A stretch of 16,936 nt of DNA from DUNY01 sp964520055 (GTDB lineage Bacteria; Bacillota; Thermosediminibacteria; Thermosediminibacterales; Tepidanaerobacteraceae): contig CAZFME010000044.1 of NCBI GenBank assembly GCA_964520055.1, forward strand, positions 1 through 16,936. The letters run 5' to 3'. Both the position numbers and the translations under genes were made by a program. The notes below the pieces were generated by a model. It saw only the letters and a list, made by a program, of their open reading frames with translations. It did no database searches and was not told where the DNA came from. Below are positions 7,287-14,280 of this stretch, piece by piece. Position 1 is the first letter of the stretch; the number at the start of each line of letters is the position of its first letter.

Positions 7287-8780
7287 TTATAATAACGGTC
7301 GAGCACCTGGCCCTTGGAAAACCCCATGAGGGTTCTCGATAAGGCGTATTATACTTTCGGCCAGCAGTGCAATTCCCTCTTCAATATCCCGAGCTGAAAT
7401 CTGTGCAATACTCAATCTAAAGCCTTCTGACGGTCTTTGACTCATAAAAAACAGATCTCCGGGCATTATGGAAACACCCTTTTTTGAAGTTTCATGATAC
7501 AGATTCATGGAGTAAAGGCCTTGTGGAAGCTCGATCCAGAAAAAATGGCCCCCATTTGGGCAGTAAAACTTTACGCTTTTGGGCATGTAGTTTTCCAATG
7601 ATTGCCTGGTTTTTTGCCATTTTTCATAAAATATTTTTTGAAGGCGGCTTACATGTTCCGACCACAGGCTTTTTCTCAAAAACAAATCCATAGCCCGCTG
7701 GGAAAAGCCTGAGGAAGAGATATCCGAGGAATATTTAGCTAAGGCCGTTTTATCAAAATGGCACTGGGGGATCCACAGAAAAGCCATGCGCAGGCCCGGT
7801 AAAAACAGTTTAGAAAAACTTTTAATGTAAAAAACCTTATCAGCATCGTCAAGAGCCTTCAGCAAGGTGGGTTTTTCATCGTAGTAAAGGTCACTTATGT
7901 GATCGTCTTCAACTATATAAAAATCATATTCCTTAGAAAGAGCTATCAGCTCTTTCTTTTTTTCCGGGCTGTATGAGTGACCGGTGGGATTTTGGAAAAC
8001 CGGCATGGTGTAAAAAAGTTTTGGAGGATTTTTTATTATATTTTTTTTGAAATCATTCAGATCAACACCGTCCTGCTGCATATTAATTTCAACAATGTGA
8101 GCATCGCGGGATTTAAAAGCATTGACGGCTCCGGGGTAGGTTGGGGCTTCCACATAAACCACGTCCCGGTAACCCAAAAAGGTTTTTGCCAATATATCAA
8201 TACCTTGCTGAGCTCCGGATACTATTTGTATTTCTTCAAGAGGGACCGATAAATTGTGCTGCATTTCCATAAAGTCTTTGATTGATTCCCTAAGTGGTTG
8301 ATATCCACTGCTTTCCTGGTACTCCAAAGCGTACCCACCGTCCCTATTCAAGATCTCATTGACAACTTCCTTAAAATCTTTTACCGGAAAATACTTGGGC
8401 GAAATGGATGCACCGGCAAAATCAAATTTTATCAAGTTGCCATCCCTGGTGTGAATTGATTCCACAGCTTCTTCCGGGAAGCCCGTAAGCTTCTCCGAAC
8501 CTTTCAATTCTTGCGAGTCTGTTTTCTTGGAAGGAAAGCGCACATAAGTTCCACTGCCTACCCGAGACTTCACATAGCCTTGGTCCTCTAACTGCTTATA
8601 GGCACTCACTACCGTAACGGTATTAACATTGAAAAAAGAAGCCATTCGGCGAATAGAGGGAAGTTTTTCTCCTGTAGCCAAGGTCTTATTTTCTATGAGT
8701 TTTACCAACCCCTGATAAATTTGCATATAGAGCGGTGGTTCATGGGAGCGGTCTAAATGTATCGATACAAACTTATCCAT
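7287..8780 (-). CDS. pdxR: MocR-family regulator, PdxR-like (winged helix plus aminotransferase-like domain)
   Basis: Fusion of a GntR-type winged helix (about 10-80) and a fold-type I aminotransferase domain (about 115-480) that binds PLP as an effector. PLP residues are visible: N264 in NPTG, D292/D293 in EDDHISDLYY, and the Schiff-base K324 in SFSKLFLPGLR. ATG 8780 is chosen over the open frame upstream because TTGGAGG lies 6 nt before it, giving 497 aa. It is divergent from pdxS, the arrangement known for PdxR in Listeria, Corynebacterium and streptococci, where it controls PLP synthesis and its own gene. Matching 12-bp boxes lie in the shared intergenic region. The pdxR name rests on this context; other MocR roles are possible but less likely. 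Confidence 0.86.
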   Translation of the reverse strand: MDKFVSIHLDRSHEPPLYMQIYQGLVKLIENKTLATGEKLPSIRRMASFFNVNTVTVVSAYKQLEDQGYVKSRVGSGTYVRFPSKKTDSQELKGSEKLTGFPEEAVESIHTRDGNLIKFDFAGASISPKYFPVKDFKEVVNEILNRDGGYALEYQESSGYQPLRESIKDFMEMQHNLSVPLEEIQIVSGAQQGIDILAKTFLGYRDVVYVEAPTYPGAVNAFKSRDAHIVEINMQQDGVDLNDFKKNIIKNPPKLFYTMPVFQNPTGHSYSPEKKKELIALSKEYDFYIVEDDHISDLYYDEKPTLLKALDDADKVFYIKSFSKLFLPGLRMAFLWIPQCHFDKTALAKYSSDISSSGFSQRAMDLFLRKSLWSEHVSRLQKIFYEKWQKTRQSLENYMPKSVKFYCPNGGHFFWIELPQGLYSMNLYHETSKKGVSIMPGDLFFMSQRPSEGFRLSIAQISARDIEEGIALLAESIIRLIENPHGVFQGPGARPLL

Positions 8781-8814
8781 AATTGCCTCCAAATTAAATG
8801 TAATTAAAAGCGTA

Positions 8815-8843
8815 TTGACAAACACTTCTCTTAATGGCATAAT
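8815..8843 (+). promoter_or_regulatory. Vegetative promoter reading toward pdxS
   Basis: TTGACA (8815-8820), 17 nt, CATAAT (8838-8843) is close to the sigma-A consensus. The start would be near 8850, at the left PdxR box, giving a pdxS leader of about 140 nt. It lies beyond the predicted pdxR start site, so the 5' regions of the two divergent transcripts would overlap. Confidence 0.7.
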
Positions 8844-8851
8844 AATGTACG

Positions 8852-8935
8852 TACAAAATGGTTTAATTTATGATATTTGATAATTTGTTGTAAGCGGGCT
8901 TTGTGTTAATGATATAAAACATTAACCATTTTGTA
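8852..8935. promoter_or_regulatory. Paired inverted operator boxes (putative PdxR sites)
   Basis: TACAAAATGGTT (8852-8863) and its exact reverse complement AACCATTTTGTA (8924-8935) frame a 60-nt AT-rich spacer. Each box lies about 8-11 nt downstream of the -10 of the promoter that reads into the interval. Placement between pdxR and pdxS makes PdxR the obvious candidate; binding is inferred. Confidence 0.75.
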
Positions 8936-8946
8936 TCGGTACGCTA

Positions 8947-8975
8947 ATTATACCACATTATTCAAGTGGTGAAAA
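8947..8975 (-). promoter_or_regulatory. Promoter reading toward pdxR
   Basis: On the minus strand TTTTCA (8975-8970), 17 nt and a perfect TATAAT (8952-8947). The start would be near 8940, just before the right operator box, so the pdxR mRNA would carry both boxes. Confidence 0.6.
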
Positions 8976-8993
8976 CAAGGAGGAGAATCTTTT

Positions 8994-9848
8994 ATGTCAA
9001 ACCAAATTAATACCAAACTAGCAGGTGGTGTCATTATGGATGTCACTACTCCGGAACAGGCAAGAATAGCTGAACAAGCAGGAGCCGTAGCCGTGATGGC
9101 TTTGGAACGGGTGCCTGCTGACATAAGAAAACACGGGGGAGTGGCCCGCATGTCGGACCCTAAGATTGTGAAGGCGATAAAAGAGACAGTATCTATTCCG
9201 ATCATGGCTAAATGCCGAATCGGCCATTTTGTAGAAGCTCAGATTTTGGAGGCTTTGAGAGTGGATTACATAGACGAGAGTGAGGTTTTAACTCCTGCTG
9301 ATGAAGCTTTTCACATTGATAAAACCAAATTCAAAACACCTTTTGTATGTGGTGCCAGAAACTTAGGAGAAGCCCTTCGCCGTATAGGGGAAGGAGCTGC
9401 CATGATCCGCACTAAAGGTGAGGCCGGTACCGGCAATGTGGTGGAAGCGGTAAAACATATCCGTACCGTCCTAGGACAACTTCGTAAACTTTCCAGTATG
9501 CCGGAAGAAGAACTCATGAGCGTTGCCAAGGAGATGGGCGCTCCCTTTGATTTAGTTAAAAAAGTAGCTAAAGCAGGAAAACTTCCGGTACTAAACTTTG
9601 CCGCCGGCGGTGTTGCAACTCCTGCCGATGCTGCTCTACTGATGCAGCTAGGATGTGACGGAGTATTTGTAGGGTCCGGTATCTTTAAATCCGCCAACCC
9701 TGAGAAAATGGCAAAAGCTATAGTTGAGGCCACTCACAATTATAACAAACCGGATATTTTGGCCAAGATTTCCGAAGACTTGGGCGATGCCATGCAAAGC
9801 TTGGAGATTGACAAGTTAGAAGACCACTATGCTGATCGCGGGTGGTAA
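8994..9848 (+). CDS. pdxS: Pyridoxal 5'-phosphate synthase subunit PdxS
   Basis: Synthase subunit of the DXP-independent vitamin B6 route: condenses ribose 5-phosphate, glyceraldehyde 3-phosphate and ammonia to PLP. TIM-barrel with catalytic D16 (GGVIMDV), K73 (IMAKCRIGH) and K141 (MIRTKGEAGTGN), plus the phosphate-binding NFAAGGVATPADAALLMQLG and GVFVGSGIFKS. At 284 aa it is complete, slightly shorter at the N-terminus than Bacillus PdxS. ATG has AAGGAGGAG upstream. Ammonia normally comes from the glutaminase PdxT encoded next door; here the next gene is pfkA on the opposite strand, so PdxT must be encoded elsewhere or free ammonia used. Divergent pdxR and the operator boxes indicate control by PLP level. 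Confidence 0.97.
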   Translation: MSNQINTKLAGGVIMDVTTPEQARIAEQAGAVAVMALERVPADIRKHGGVARMSDPKIVKAIKETVSIPIMAKCRIGHFVEAQILEALRVDYIDESEVLTPADEAFHIDKTKFKTPFVCGARNLGEALRRIGEGAAMIRTKGEAGTGNVVEAVKHIRTVLGQLRKLSSMPEEELMSVAKEMGAPFDLVKKVAKAGKLPVLNFAAGGVATPADAALLMQLGCDGVFVGSGIFKSANPEKMAKAIVEATHNYNKPDILAKISEDLGDAMQSLEIDKLEDHYADRGW

Positions 9849-9849
9849 A

Positions 9850-10929
9850 TCAATCTCCAAAACTGATTCCTGTATTCTTAGCTACCTTAATTAGTGGATG
9901 GTCCACAGGTACCTTTCTACAATCCGACGGGATTTTCTCAAAATCCAATGATGTAATTTCCCCATTTTTAAGAGAAATCATCTTCCCGAACTTTCCGGAT
10001 AAAGCCAGTCTGGCAGCGGCTTCACCGTATTGTGTAGCTAAAATCCGATCAAAAGGTGAAGGTGAACCGCCTCTTTGCACATGGCCAAGGACTGTAGCAC
10101 GACTTTCAAAACCAGTGGTTTCTTCTACCATCTGGGCAACCAGATGACTTATACCTCCCAAGCGAATAGGATCTCCACTGCCTTTTATGGTTTTCCTGAC
10201 CACCTGTTCGCCTTGGGGGGTTTTTGCACCTTCAGCCACAACAATAATGCTAAAGGGCTTACCTTCGTCTCTCCTGGAATTAATTTTTTCCGCCACCTTA
10301 TCCATGGACCAGGAAATTTCCGGTATCAGAATAACATCCGCACCGCCTGCCACACCACTGTACAGCGCTATCCATCCGGCATACCTTCCCATAAGCTCCA
10401 AAATCATCACCCGATGATGAGATTCAGCGGTGGTATGAAGCTTGTCCAACGCGTCAGTGGCGGTTGTTACAGCAGTATTAAAACCGAAAGTTTGATTAGT
10501 TCCCATCAGGTCATTGTCTATGGTTTTTGGGACACCGACGATTTTTGCCCCTTTCTCATAAAGTTCCCTACCAATAGCCAGACTACCGTCTCCGCCGATG
10601 ACAATTAAACAGTCAATTTGAAGACTTTCAAGGTTTTGTATAGCCTTATCGGACATATCCCTGTAAACGATATTGTTCCCTTCCTCTATAGGAAAATTAA
10701 ATGGATTATCCCGGTTATTAGTACCCAGCATAGTCCCACCTTTATGTAACAGTCCTGAGATATGCGGCTTTTCCAATCGCAAATAATCTCCCCGAATAAG
10801 GCCACTGTAACCATTTCGGAATCCATAAAGCTTGGCACCTTGTGCCCATGTTACCTTAGCAACTGCCCGAATGACCGCATTTAAGCCTGGAGCGTCGCCA
10901 CCACCGGTAAGAATACCAAGTCTTTTCAT
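9850..10929 (-). CDS. pfkA: 6-phosphofructokinase, PfkA family (G104/K124 type)
   Basis: Phosphorylates fructose 6-phosphate in glycolysis. N-terminal GILTGGGDAPGLNAVIR, catalytic PKTIDND (134-140, D138), substrate loop ELMGRYAGWIA and effector/substrate region GHVQRGGSPSPFDR are all present; 359 aa is longer than Escherichia coli PfkA (about 320). At the two donor-determining positions it has G115 in GGDGS (the ATP-type residue, equal to E. coli G104) and K135 in PKTIDND (the residue usual in PPi enzymes, equal to position 124). This G/K pairing is known from actinobacterial-type enzymes that use ATP, so ATP is the likelier donor. ATG has AAGGAGG upstream; a minus-strand TATGAT lies at 10968-10973. 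It ends 1 nt from the pdxS stop with no terminator between. Confidence 0.95.
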   Translation of the reverse strand: MKRLGILTGGGDAPGLNAVIRAVAKVTWAQGAKLYGFRNGYSGLIRGDYLRLEKPHISGLLHKGGTMLGTNNRDNPFNFPIEEGNNIVYRDMSDKAIQNLESLQIDCLIVIGGDGSLAIGRELYEKGAKIVGVPKTIDNDLMGTNQTFGFNTAVTTATDALDKLHTTAESHHRVMILELMGRYAGWIALYSGVAGGADVILIPEISWSMDKVAEKINSRRDEGKPFSIIVVAEGAKTPQGEQVVRKTIKGSGDPIRLGGISHLVAQMVEETTGFESRATVLGHVQRGGSPSPFDRILATQYGEAAARLALSGKFGKMISLKNGEITSLDFEKIPSDCRKVPVDHPLIKVAKNTGISFGD

Positions 10930-11042
10930 ATATTAAAACCTCCTTGGTTATTTTGAACATTGAATAAATCATACCACATTTATAAAGTAATTACCGAAAG
11001 ACATATTCATTTTATAGCTTTGATAAAATTAGTTCAACAGCA

Positions 11043-11070
11043 TTTGAAAAGATTTTCAATTAAGTATAAT
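11043..11070 (+). promoter_or_regulatory. Candidate promoter of the type IV pilus cluster, in a 298-nt gene-free stretch
   Basis: TTTGAA (11043-11048), 16 nt, TATAAT (11065-11070) would start near 11077 and give a leader of about 150 nt before the pilB remnant. The whole stretch 10930-11227 is very AT-rich. A TGACGAA at 11106-11112 matches the Spo0A box TGNCGAA, but a single 7-mer is weak evidence. An 84-codon open frame at 10960-11214 has no ribosome binding site or recognisable protein, so I do not count it as a gene. Confidence 0.4.
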
Positions 11071-11227
11071 AATTGCCTCATTTTTATGGTTTTTCAGAGT
11101 TTTTCTGACGAAATGTTGAAAAATAGCCGATATTATTATATATTACAGTTAAAACGTAAATCAGCAGTTTTTCGCAGATCAAATAAAAAAACATATACAG
11201 AAACATGGTTATGAGAGGGTAGGGGCG

Positions 11228-11379
11228 ATGAAAGTATCAAAGCGAAGACGTTTCGGGTATATGCTGGTAGACTACGGTTTGAACGGCATGAAACCTTTTA
11301 AAGAAAGTGGAGTGGTTCTGGTCAAAAAAAGATAACCGCCACCGACGAGATTTTAAAAGCTATAACAGTGGATATTTAG
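11228..11379 (+). pseudogene. pilB: pilB/gspE remnant: N-terminus joined to C-terminus, then frameshifted
   Basis: From ATG 11228 (GGGTAGGGG upstream) the frame reads MKVSKRRRFGYMLVDYG, like the N-terminus of PilB/GspE assembly ATPases (KRLG..LVD.GLI). It runs directly into GMKPFKESGVVLVKK, like the extreme PilB C-terminus (GM.TL..DG...VL.G). It stops at TAA 11333-11335 just after an A7 run. In the next frame ITATDEILKAITVDI follows to TAG 11377-11379, the expected last PilB segment (GIT..DEIL). The reading is that about 500 codons, including all ATPase motifs, were deleted and a frameshift followed. It sits 11 nt before pilT, where pilB normally lies. Similarity is by eye; each piece is short. 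Confidence 0.7.
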
Positions 11380-11390
11380 GGGGGTGGTTC

Positions 11391-12419
11391 ATGATGACAA
11401 TTAATAGCTTATTGAAAATGGCAGTCAAAAACAATGCATCGGATCTCCATCTGACTGCCGGTGTGCCTCCGGCCATGCGCATATACGGGAAGTTGGTATT
11501 TACCGAAATGGACATATTGACTCCTGAGTCCACCGAGTTTCTTGCCGGTGAAGTTCTAAACGAGAAGCAGAAAACAGTATTACAGCAAGAAGGCCAGATA
11601 GACTTGTCCCTGTCCCTTGCCCAAATCGGGAGATTTAGGGTCAATGTTTTTAAACAGCGCGGTTCCATAGGTCTTGCCATAAGACTCATACCTTATGAGA
11701 TTCCGTCCCTTGAGGAGCTGTACTTACCGCCTATTATACAGGCTCTTACCGTGAAGAACAGCGGTTTCATCTTAGTCACGGGACCGGCGGGAAGCGGCAA
11801 ATCCACTACCCTGGCAGCCATGATAGATATAATCAACTCTAAGCGAAGCTGCCACATAATTACACTGGAAGACCCGATAGAATTTTTGCATAAACATAAA
11901 AAAAGCATTGTGAATCAAAGGGAAATCGAGACAGATTCGCAAAGTTTTTCAGCGGCATTAAGAGCTGCTTTAAGACAGGACCCTGATGTGATACTGGTTG
12001 GAGAAATGCGGGATTTGGAGACCATCTCCACAGCTATCACAGCCGCAGAAACCGGTCATCTAGTACTTTCCACTCTGCATACCAATGGTGCGCCCCAGAC
12101 CGTGGACAGGATTATCGATGTATTTCCGCCCCATCAGCAGCAACAGGTGAGAATCCAACTGGCCAATACACTGCTGGGGGTTATATCTCAAAGGCTTATA
12201 CCTCGGACAGACAGGCAGGGTTTGGTTCCGGCAGTAGAAGTCATGATATCCACACCGGCTGTTAAAAACCTGATAAGAGAGGGAAAAACCCATCAAATAT
12301 ATTCATCCATACAGACCGGGAGCAAATACGGTATGCAAACCATGGAAAGTTCTGTCTATGAGTTGTATAACAGAGGATTAATCAGTTCTAATCAAGATAT
12401 AGACGGTTTGTACAGATGA
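11391..12419 (+). CDS. pilT: Type IV pilus retraction ATPase PilT
   Basis: Hexameric ATPase at the inner face of the membrane that powers pilus retraction. Walker A GPAGSGKSTT (131-140), Asp box IITLEDPIEFLH (156-167), Walker B DPDVILVGEMRD (about 197-208), His box GHLVLSTLHTNGA (222-234), and the AIRLIP motif (96-101) typical of PilT. Length 342 aa is normal. Start at ATG 11391 (or 11394) behind GGGGGGTGG; the frame is open further up to 11307, but that part is the pilB relic read in another frame. It is followed by the prepilin gene after 72 nt; pilC, often next, is absent. The motifs look intact, although its extension partner PilB is destroyed here. Confidence 0.95.
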   Translation: MMTINSLLKMAVKNNASDLHLTAGVPPAMRIYGKLVFTEMDILTPESTEFLAGEVLNEKQKTVLQQEGQIDLSLSLAQIGRFRVNVFKQRGSIGLAIRLIPYEIPSLEELYLPPIIQALTVKNSGFILVTGPAGSGKSTTLAAMIDIINSKRSCHIITLEDPIEFLHKHKKSIVNQREIETDSQSFSAALRAALRQDPDVILVGEMRDLETISTAITAAETGHLVLSTLHTNGAPQTVDRIIDVFPPHQQQQVRIQLANTLLGVISQRLIPRTDRQGLVPAVEVMISTPAVKNLIREGKTHQIYSSIQTGSKYGMQTMESSVYELYNRGLISSNQDIDGLYR

Positions 12420-12491
12420 GGTATTAAGTCACTGGATAGCCTGGTATCAGTAAATCTTGACCGGAACAAAGAAAACAATTGAGTAAGGGGG

Positions 12492-12875
12492 ATGAAAAAG
12501 CTGATCACCAAGATTGAAAAGGCTTTACACAAGAAAGCTACGGGTGAAGAAGGTTTTACATTAATTGAGCTCATTGTTGTAATTACAGTGTTGGGAACCT
12601 TAGCGACACTGCTAATCCCCAAGGTGCTTGGGGTGAAAGATAGGGCCGAAACAGAAATAGATGCTGCGAACGAAAAAATCATTAGGAATGCATTGGAAAG
12701 ATACTATGCAAAAGAAGGAAGTTATCCGAATGCTGACACTGAGGATAAACTACCAAAAGAAGAACTAAAAGATTTTCTAGATCTTAATGATGAAGATATA
12801 CAAAAATGGATATATAAAAATACATCCACCAATACAAACGATAGCTACTCTTTAGAAAAAAAATCCACTCAATAG
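12492..12875 (+). CDS. Type IV prepilin (major or minor pilin)
   Basis: Prepilin with a class III signal: MKKLITKIEKALHKKATGEEG ends in Gly21, cleavage expected before Phe22 of FTLIELIVVITVLGTLATLL. Glu at mature position 5 is present, needed for assembly and N-methylation. The rest is a hydrophobic N-terminal helix, a charged helical segment, then a short acidic, Asn/Thr-rich C-terminal region without cysteines. The mature protein of 106 aa is small for a major pilin. ATG has AAGGGGG 4 nt upstream. It lies between pilT and the prepilin peptidase that should process it. A hairpin AGTAAAA/TTTTACT straddles the stop (12874-12898) without a T tract. Which pilin class it belongs to cannot be decided. 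Confidence 0.92.
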   Translation: MKKLITKIEKALHKKATGEEGFTLIELIVVITVLGTLATLLIPKVLGVKDRAETEIDAANEKIIRNALERYYAKEGSYPNADTEDKLPKEELKDFLDLNDEDIQKWIYKNTSTNTNDSYSLEKKSTQ

Positions 12876-12980
12876 TAAAAACCCAACTCTGTTTTACTTC
12901 TGGTATTATGACCCATAAAAACACAGTAGATGCTAGTAAAACCCGCTTTACAATTGTATGATTTATATATAGTTGATTCT

Positions 12981-13242
12981 GGTGTAGAAACTCTTCCGAG
13001 GTAAAGATGACGGCAAACAATCCCCTTTAAGCGAGACCGTTGTTATTCTAAGGCGATCTTTGACTGCCCTTACAAGGGACAAACGCAGCAGGGGCAAGCG
13101 TGTAGGATGCATGCTGACGGGTACTCGGCAGGATGCCGAATTGCCCGTGGACCACTGCGTAGTACAGGACCAAGCTAAAAGTAACAGGTCTTACCTTGGG
13201 GAGAGGTGCCATTATCTTCGCCGGAGTTGCTGCTTTCTACGC
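12981..13242 (+). ncRNA. Structured RNA element, copy B
   Basis: Second copy of the element at 5217-5490. Outer stem: GTGTAGAAA (12982-12990) with TTTCTACGC (13234-13242). Next stem: GGTAAAGATGACGG (13000-13013) with CCATTATCTTCGCC (13209-13222), mismatched opposite the same A as in copy A. TGCCCTT/AGGGGCA (13065-13071, 13090-13096) encloses GGGACAAACG. AGCGT/ATGCT (13097-13101, 13111-13115) has loop AGGATG. ACGGGTA/TGCCCGT (13117-13123, 13142-13148) encloses CGGC/GCCG; here the second pair is C-G against T-A in copy A, a compensatory change. The outer stem ends one base before the GGAAGGTG that serves the prepilin peptidase, which would suit a regulatory leader. The family is unknown to me. 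Confidence 0.82.
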
Positions 13243-13259
13243 GGAAGGTGCTGGTCAGT

Positions 13260-14012
13260 TTGAACCTTTTCATATTTATATTGGGTACAATCATCGGCAG
13301 TTTTATTAATGTATGCATACATCGCATCCCGCAAGGCAAGTCAGTAATATACCCACCATCTCATTGCCCCCAATGTGGTTATAAACTTAAGCCCTTTGAT
13401 ATGATTCCACTTTTAAGTTATTTCTGGCTTAGGGGCAGATGTCGGAAGTGTTGTGCCAAGATTTCCGGGCAATACCCATTGGTGGAGTTTTTAACAGGCG
13501 GCATGTTGCTTTTGGCCTTCTTCAAGTTTGGATTTACTTTTGACTTTTTAACTGCAAGTATACTAATTATTTGCCTTATAATTTCTACTTTTATTGATTT
13601 AAAGCATCAAATCATACCTGATAAAATCGTTTTACCTACCATAGCAGTGGGTTTGGTATTTAATACAGTGCTACAACGGGGAAGCCTTACCGATTATCTC
13701 ATGGGTTTTGCTCTGGGAGGAGGCATTATTTTTCTGATAGTTGTTCTTTCCCAAGGTGGTATGGGCGGTGGAGATATTAAGCTTTTTGCGACAGTAGGTA
13801 TGTTTTTGGGGTTGAAGCTTACTGTCCTAGCCGTGCTGCTTTCATTCATCTTTGGCAGCATCGCCGGCCTTATTCTTATTATGTTAAATCTCAAGAAGCT
13901 GAAAGATGTCATTCCCTTTGGACCATTTATAGCTTTGGGCAGTCTTGTCAGCTTGTTTATTGGTGATAGGATTATTTCCTGGTATTGTGACTTGTTCATA
14001 GTTTTACTATAG
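13260..14012 (+). CDS. pilD: Prepilin peptidase / N-methyltransferase (PilD, A24 family)
   Basis: Membrane aspartic protease that cuts prepilins after Gly and methylates the new N-terminus. Zinc-type cysteines C36-x2-C39 and C61-x2-C64 mark the cytoplasmic N-terminal domain. Catalytic aspartates are D113 (FIDLKHQIIPD) and D172 (GMGGGDIKL). About seven to eight hydrophobic segments follow, normal for the family, and 250 aa is full length. I use TTG 13260, with GGAAGGTG 9 nt upstream, because the protein then begins MNLFIFILGTIIGSFINV, the usual N-terminus; the frame open from 13206 reads through the 3' part of RNA copy B. Its substrate is presumably the prepilin encoded upstream. ComC would be an equivalent name if the system serves DNA uptake. 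Confidence 0.93.
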   Translation: MNLFIFILGTIIGSFINVCIHRIPQGKSVIYPPSHCPQCGYKLKPFDMIPLLSYFWLRGRCRKCCAKISGQYPLVEFLTGGMLLLAFFKFGFTFDFLTASILIICLIISTFIDLKHQIIPDKIVLPTIAVGLVFNTVLQRGSLTDYLMGFALGGGIIFLIVVLSQGGMGGGDIKLFATVGMFLGLKLTVLAVLLSFIFGSIAGLILIMLNLKKLKDVIPFGPFIALGSLVSLFIGDRIISWYCDLFIVLL

Positions 14013-14070
14013 AAAATTTGCTCAATATATAATGTGACTCTGCTATTGGAATCGTTTTTTTTAATTTTCA

Positions 14071-14100
14071 TGGTCAGCATTTAGTGTGCTCTGTTATAAT
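14071..14100 (+). promoter_or_regulatory. Candidate promoter of ilvN-ilvD
   Basis: TGGTCA (14071-14076), 18 nt, perfect TATAAT (14095-14100). The start would be near 14107, giving a leader of about 174 nt. Confidence 0.5.
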
Positions 14101-14124
14101 TAGAAACAGCATATGAATATTTTT

Positions 14125-14244
14125 AGGGCAAAATTGACTTTTTACAACAGAGTTCTGCATATTAAAGACTACAGAAGGCTTTGAAGAAAATTTAAATTAT
14201 TCGACTTTCAACTGTAAAAACGGTTGTGTTAATCTCTTTGCCCT
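14125..14244 (+). promoter_or_regulatory. Possible folded leader of ilvN-ilvD
   Basis: AGGGCAAA (14125-14132) pairs perfectly with TTTGCCCT (14237-14244), closing about 104 nt that contain a second hairpin CAACTGT/ACGGTTG with an AAAA loop near 14209-14226. There is no T-box sequence, no T tract and no obvious leader peptide rich in Leu, Val or Ile codons, so whether this is an attenuator is open. Confidence 0.35.
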
Positions 14245-14280
14245 ATTTGATTTAACGAAAATAGAAAGGAAGGTGCTAAA

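Noticed and set aside
9842..10608. Plus-strand frames of 101 and 177 codons
   Set aside because: They lie opposite the well-supported pfkA gene and have no protein-like motifs.
10960..11214. Open frame of 84 codons before the pilus cluster
   Set aside because: No ribosome binding site, very AT-rich, no recognisable protein, and it overlaps the likely promoter and leader of the next operon.
12420..12491. pilC remnant between pilT and the pilin gene
   Set aside because: One frame reads a short peptide vaguely like a PilC C-terminus, but the match is too short and weak to claim.
12874..12898. Terminator behind the pilin gene
   Set aside because: There is a 7-bp stem AGTAAAA/TTTTACT, but it is AT-only apart from one pair and lacks a following T tract.
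14107..14280. T-box leader before ilvN
   Set aside because: No AGGGTGGNACCGCG-type T-box sequence and no terminator with a T tract.
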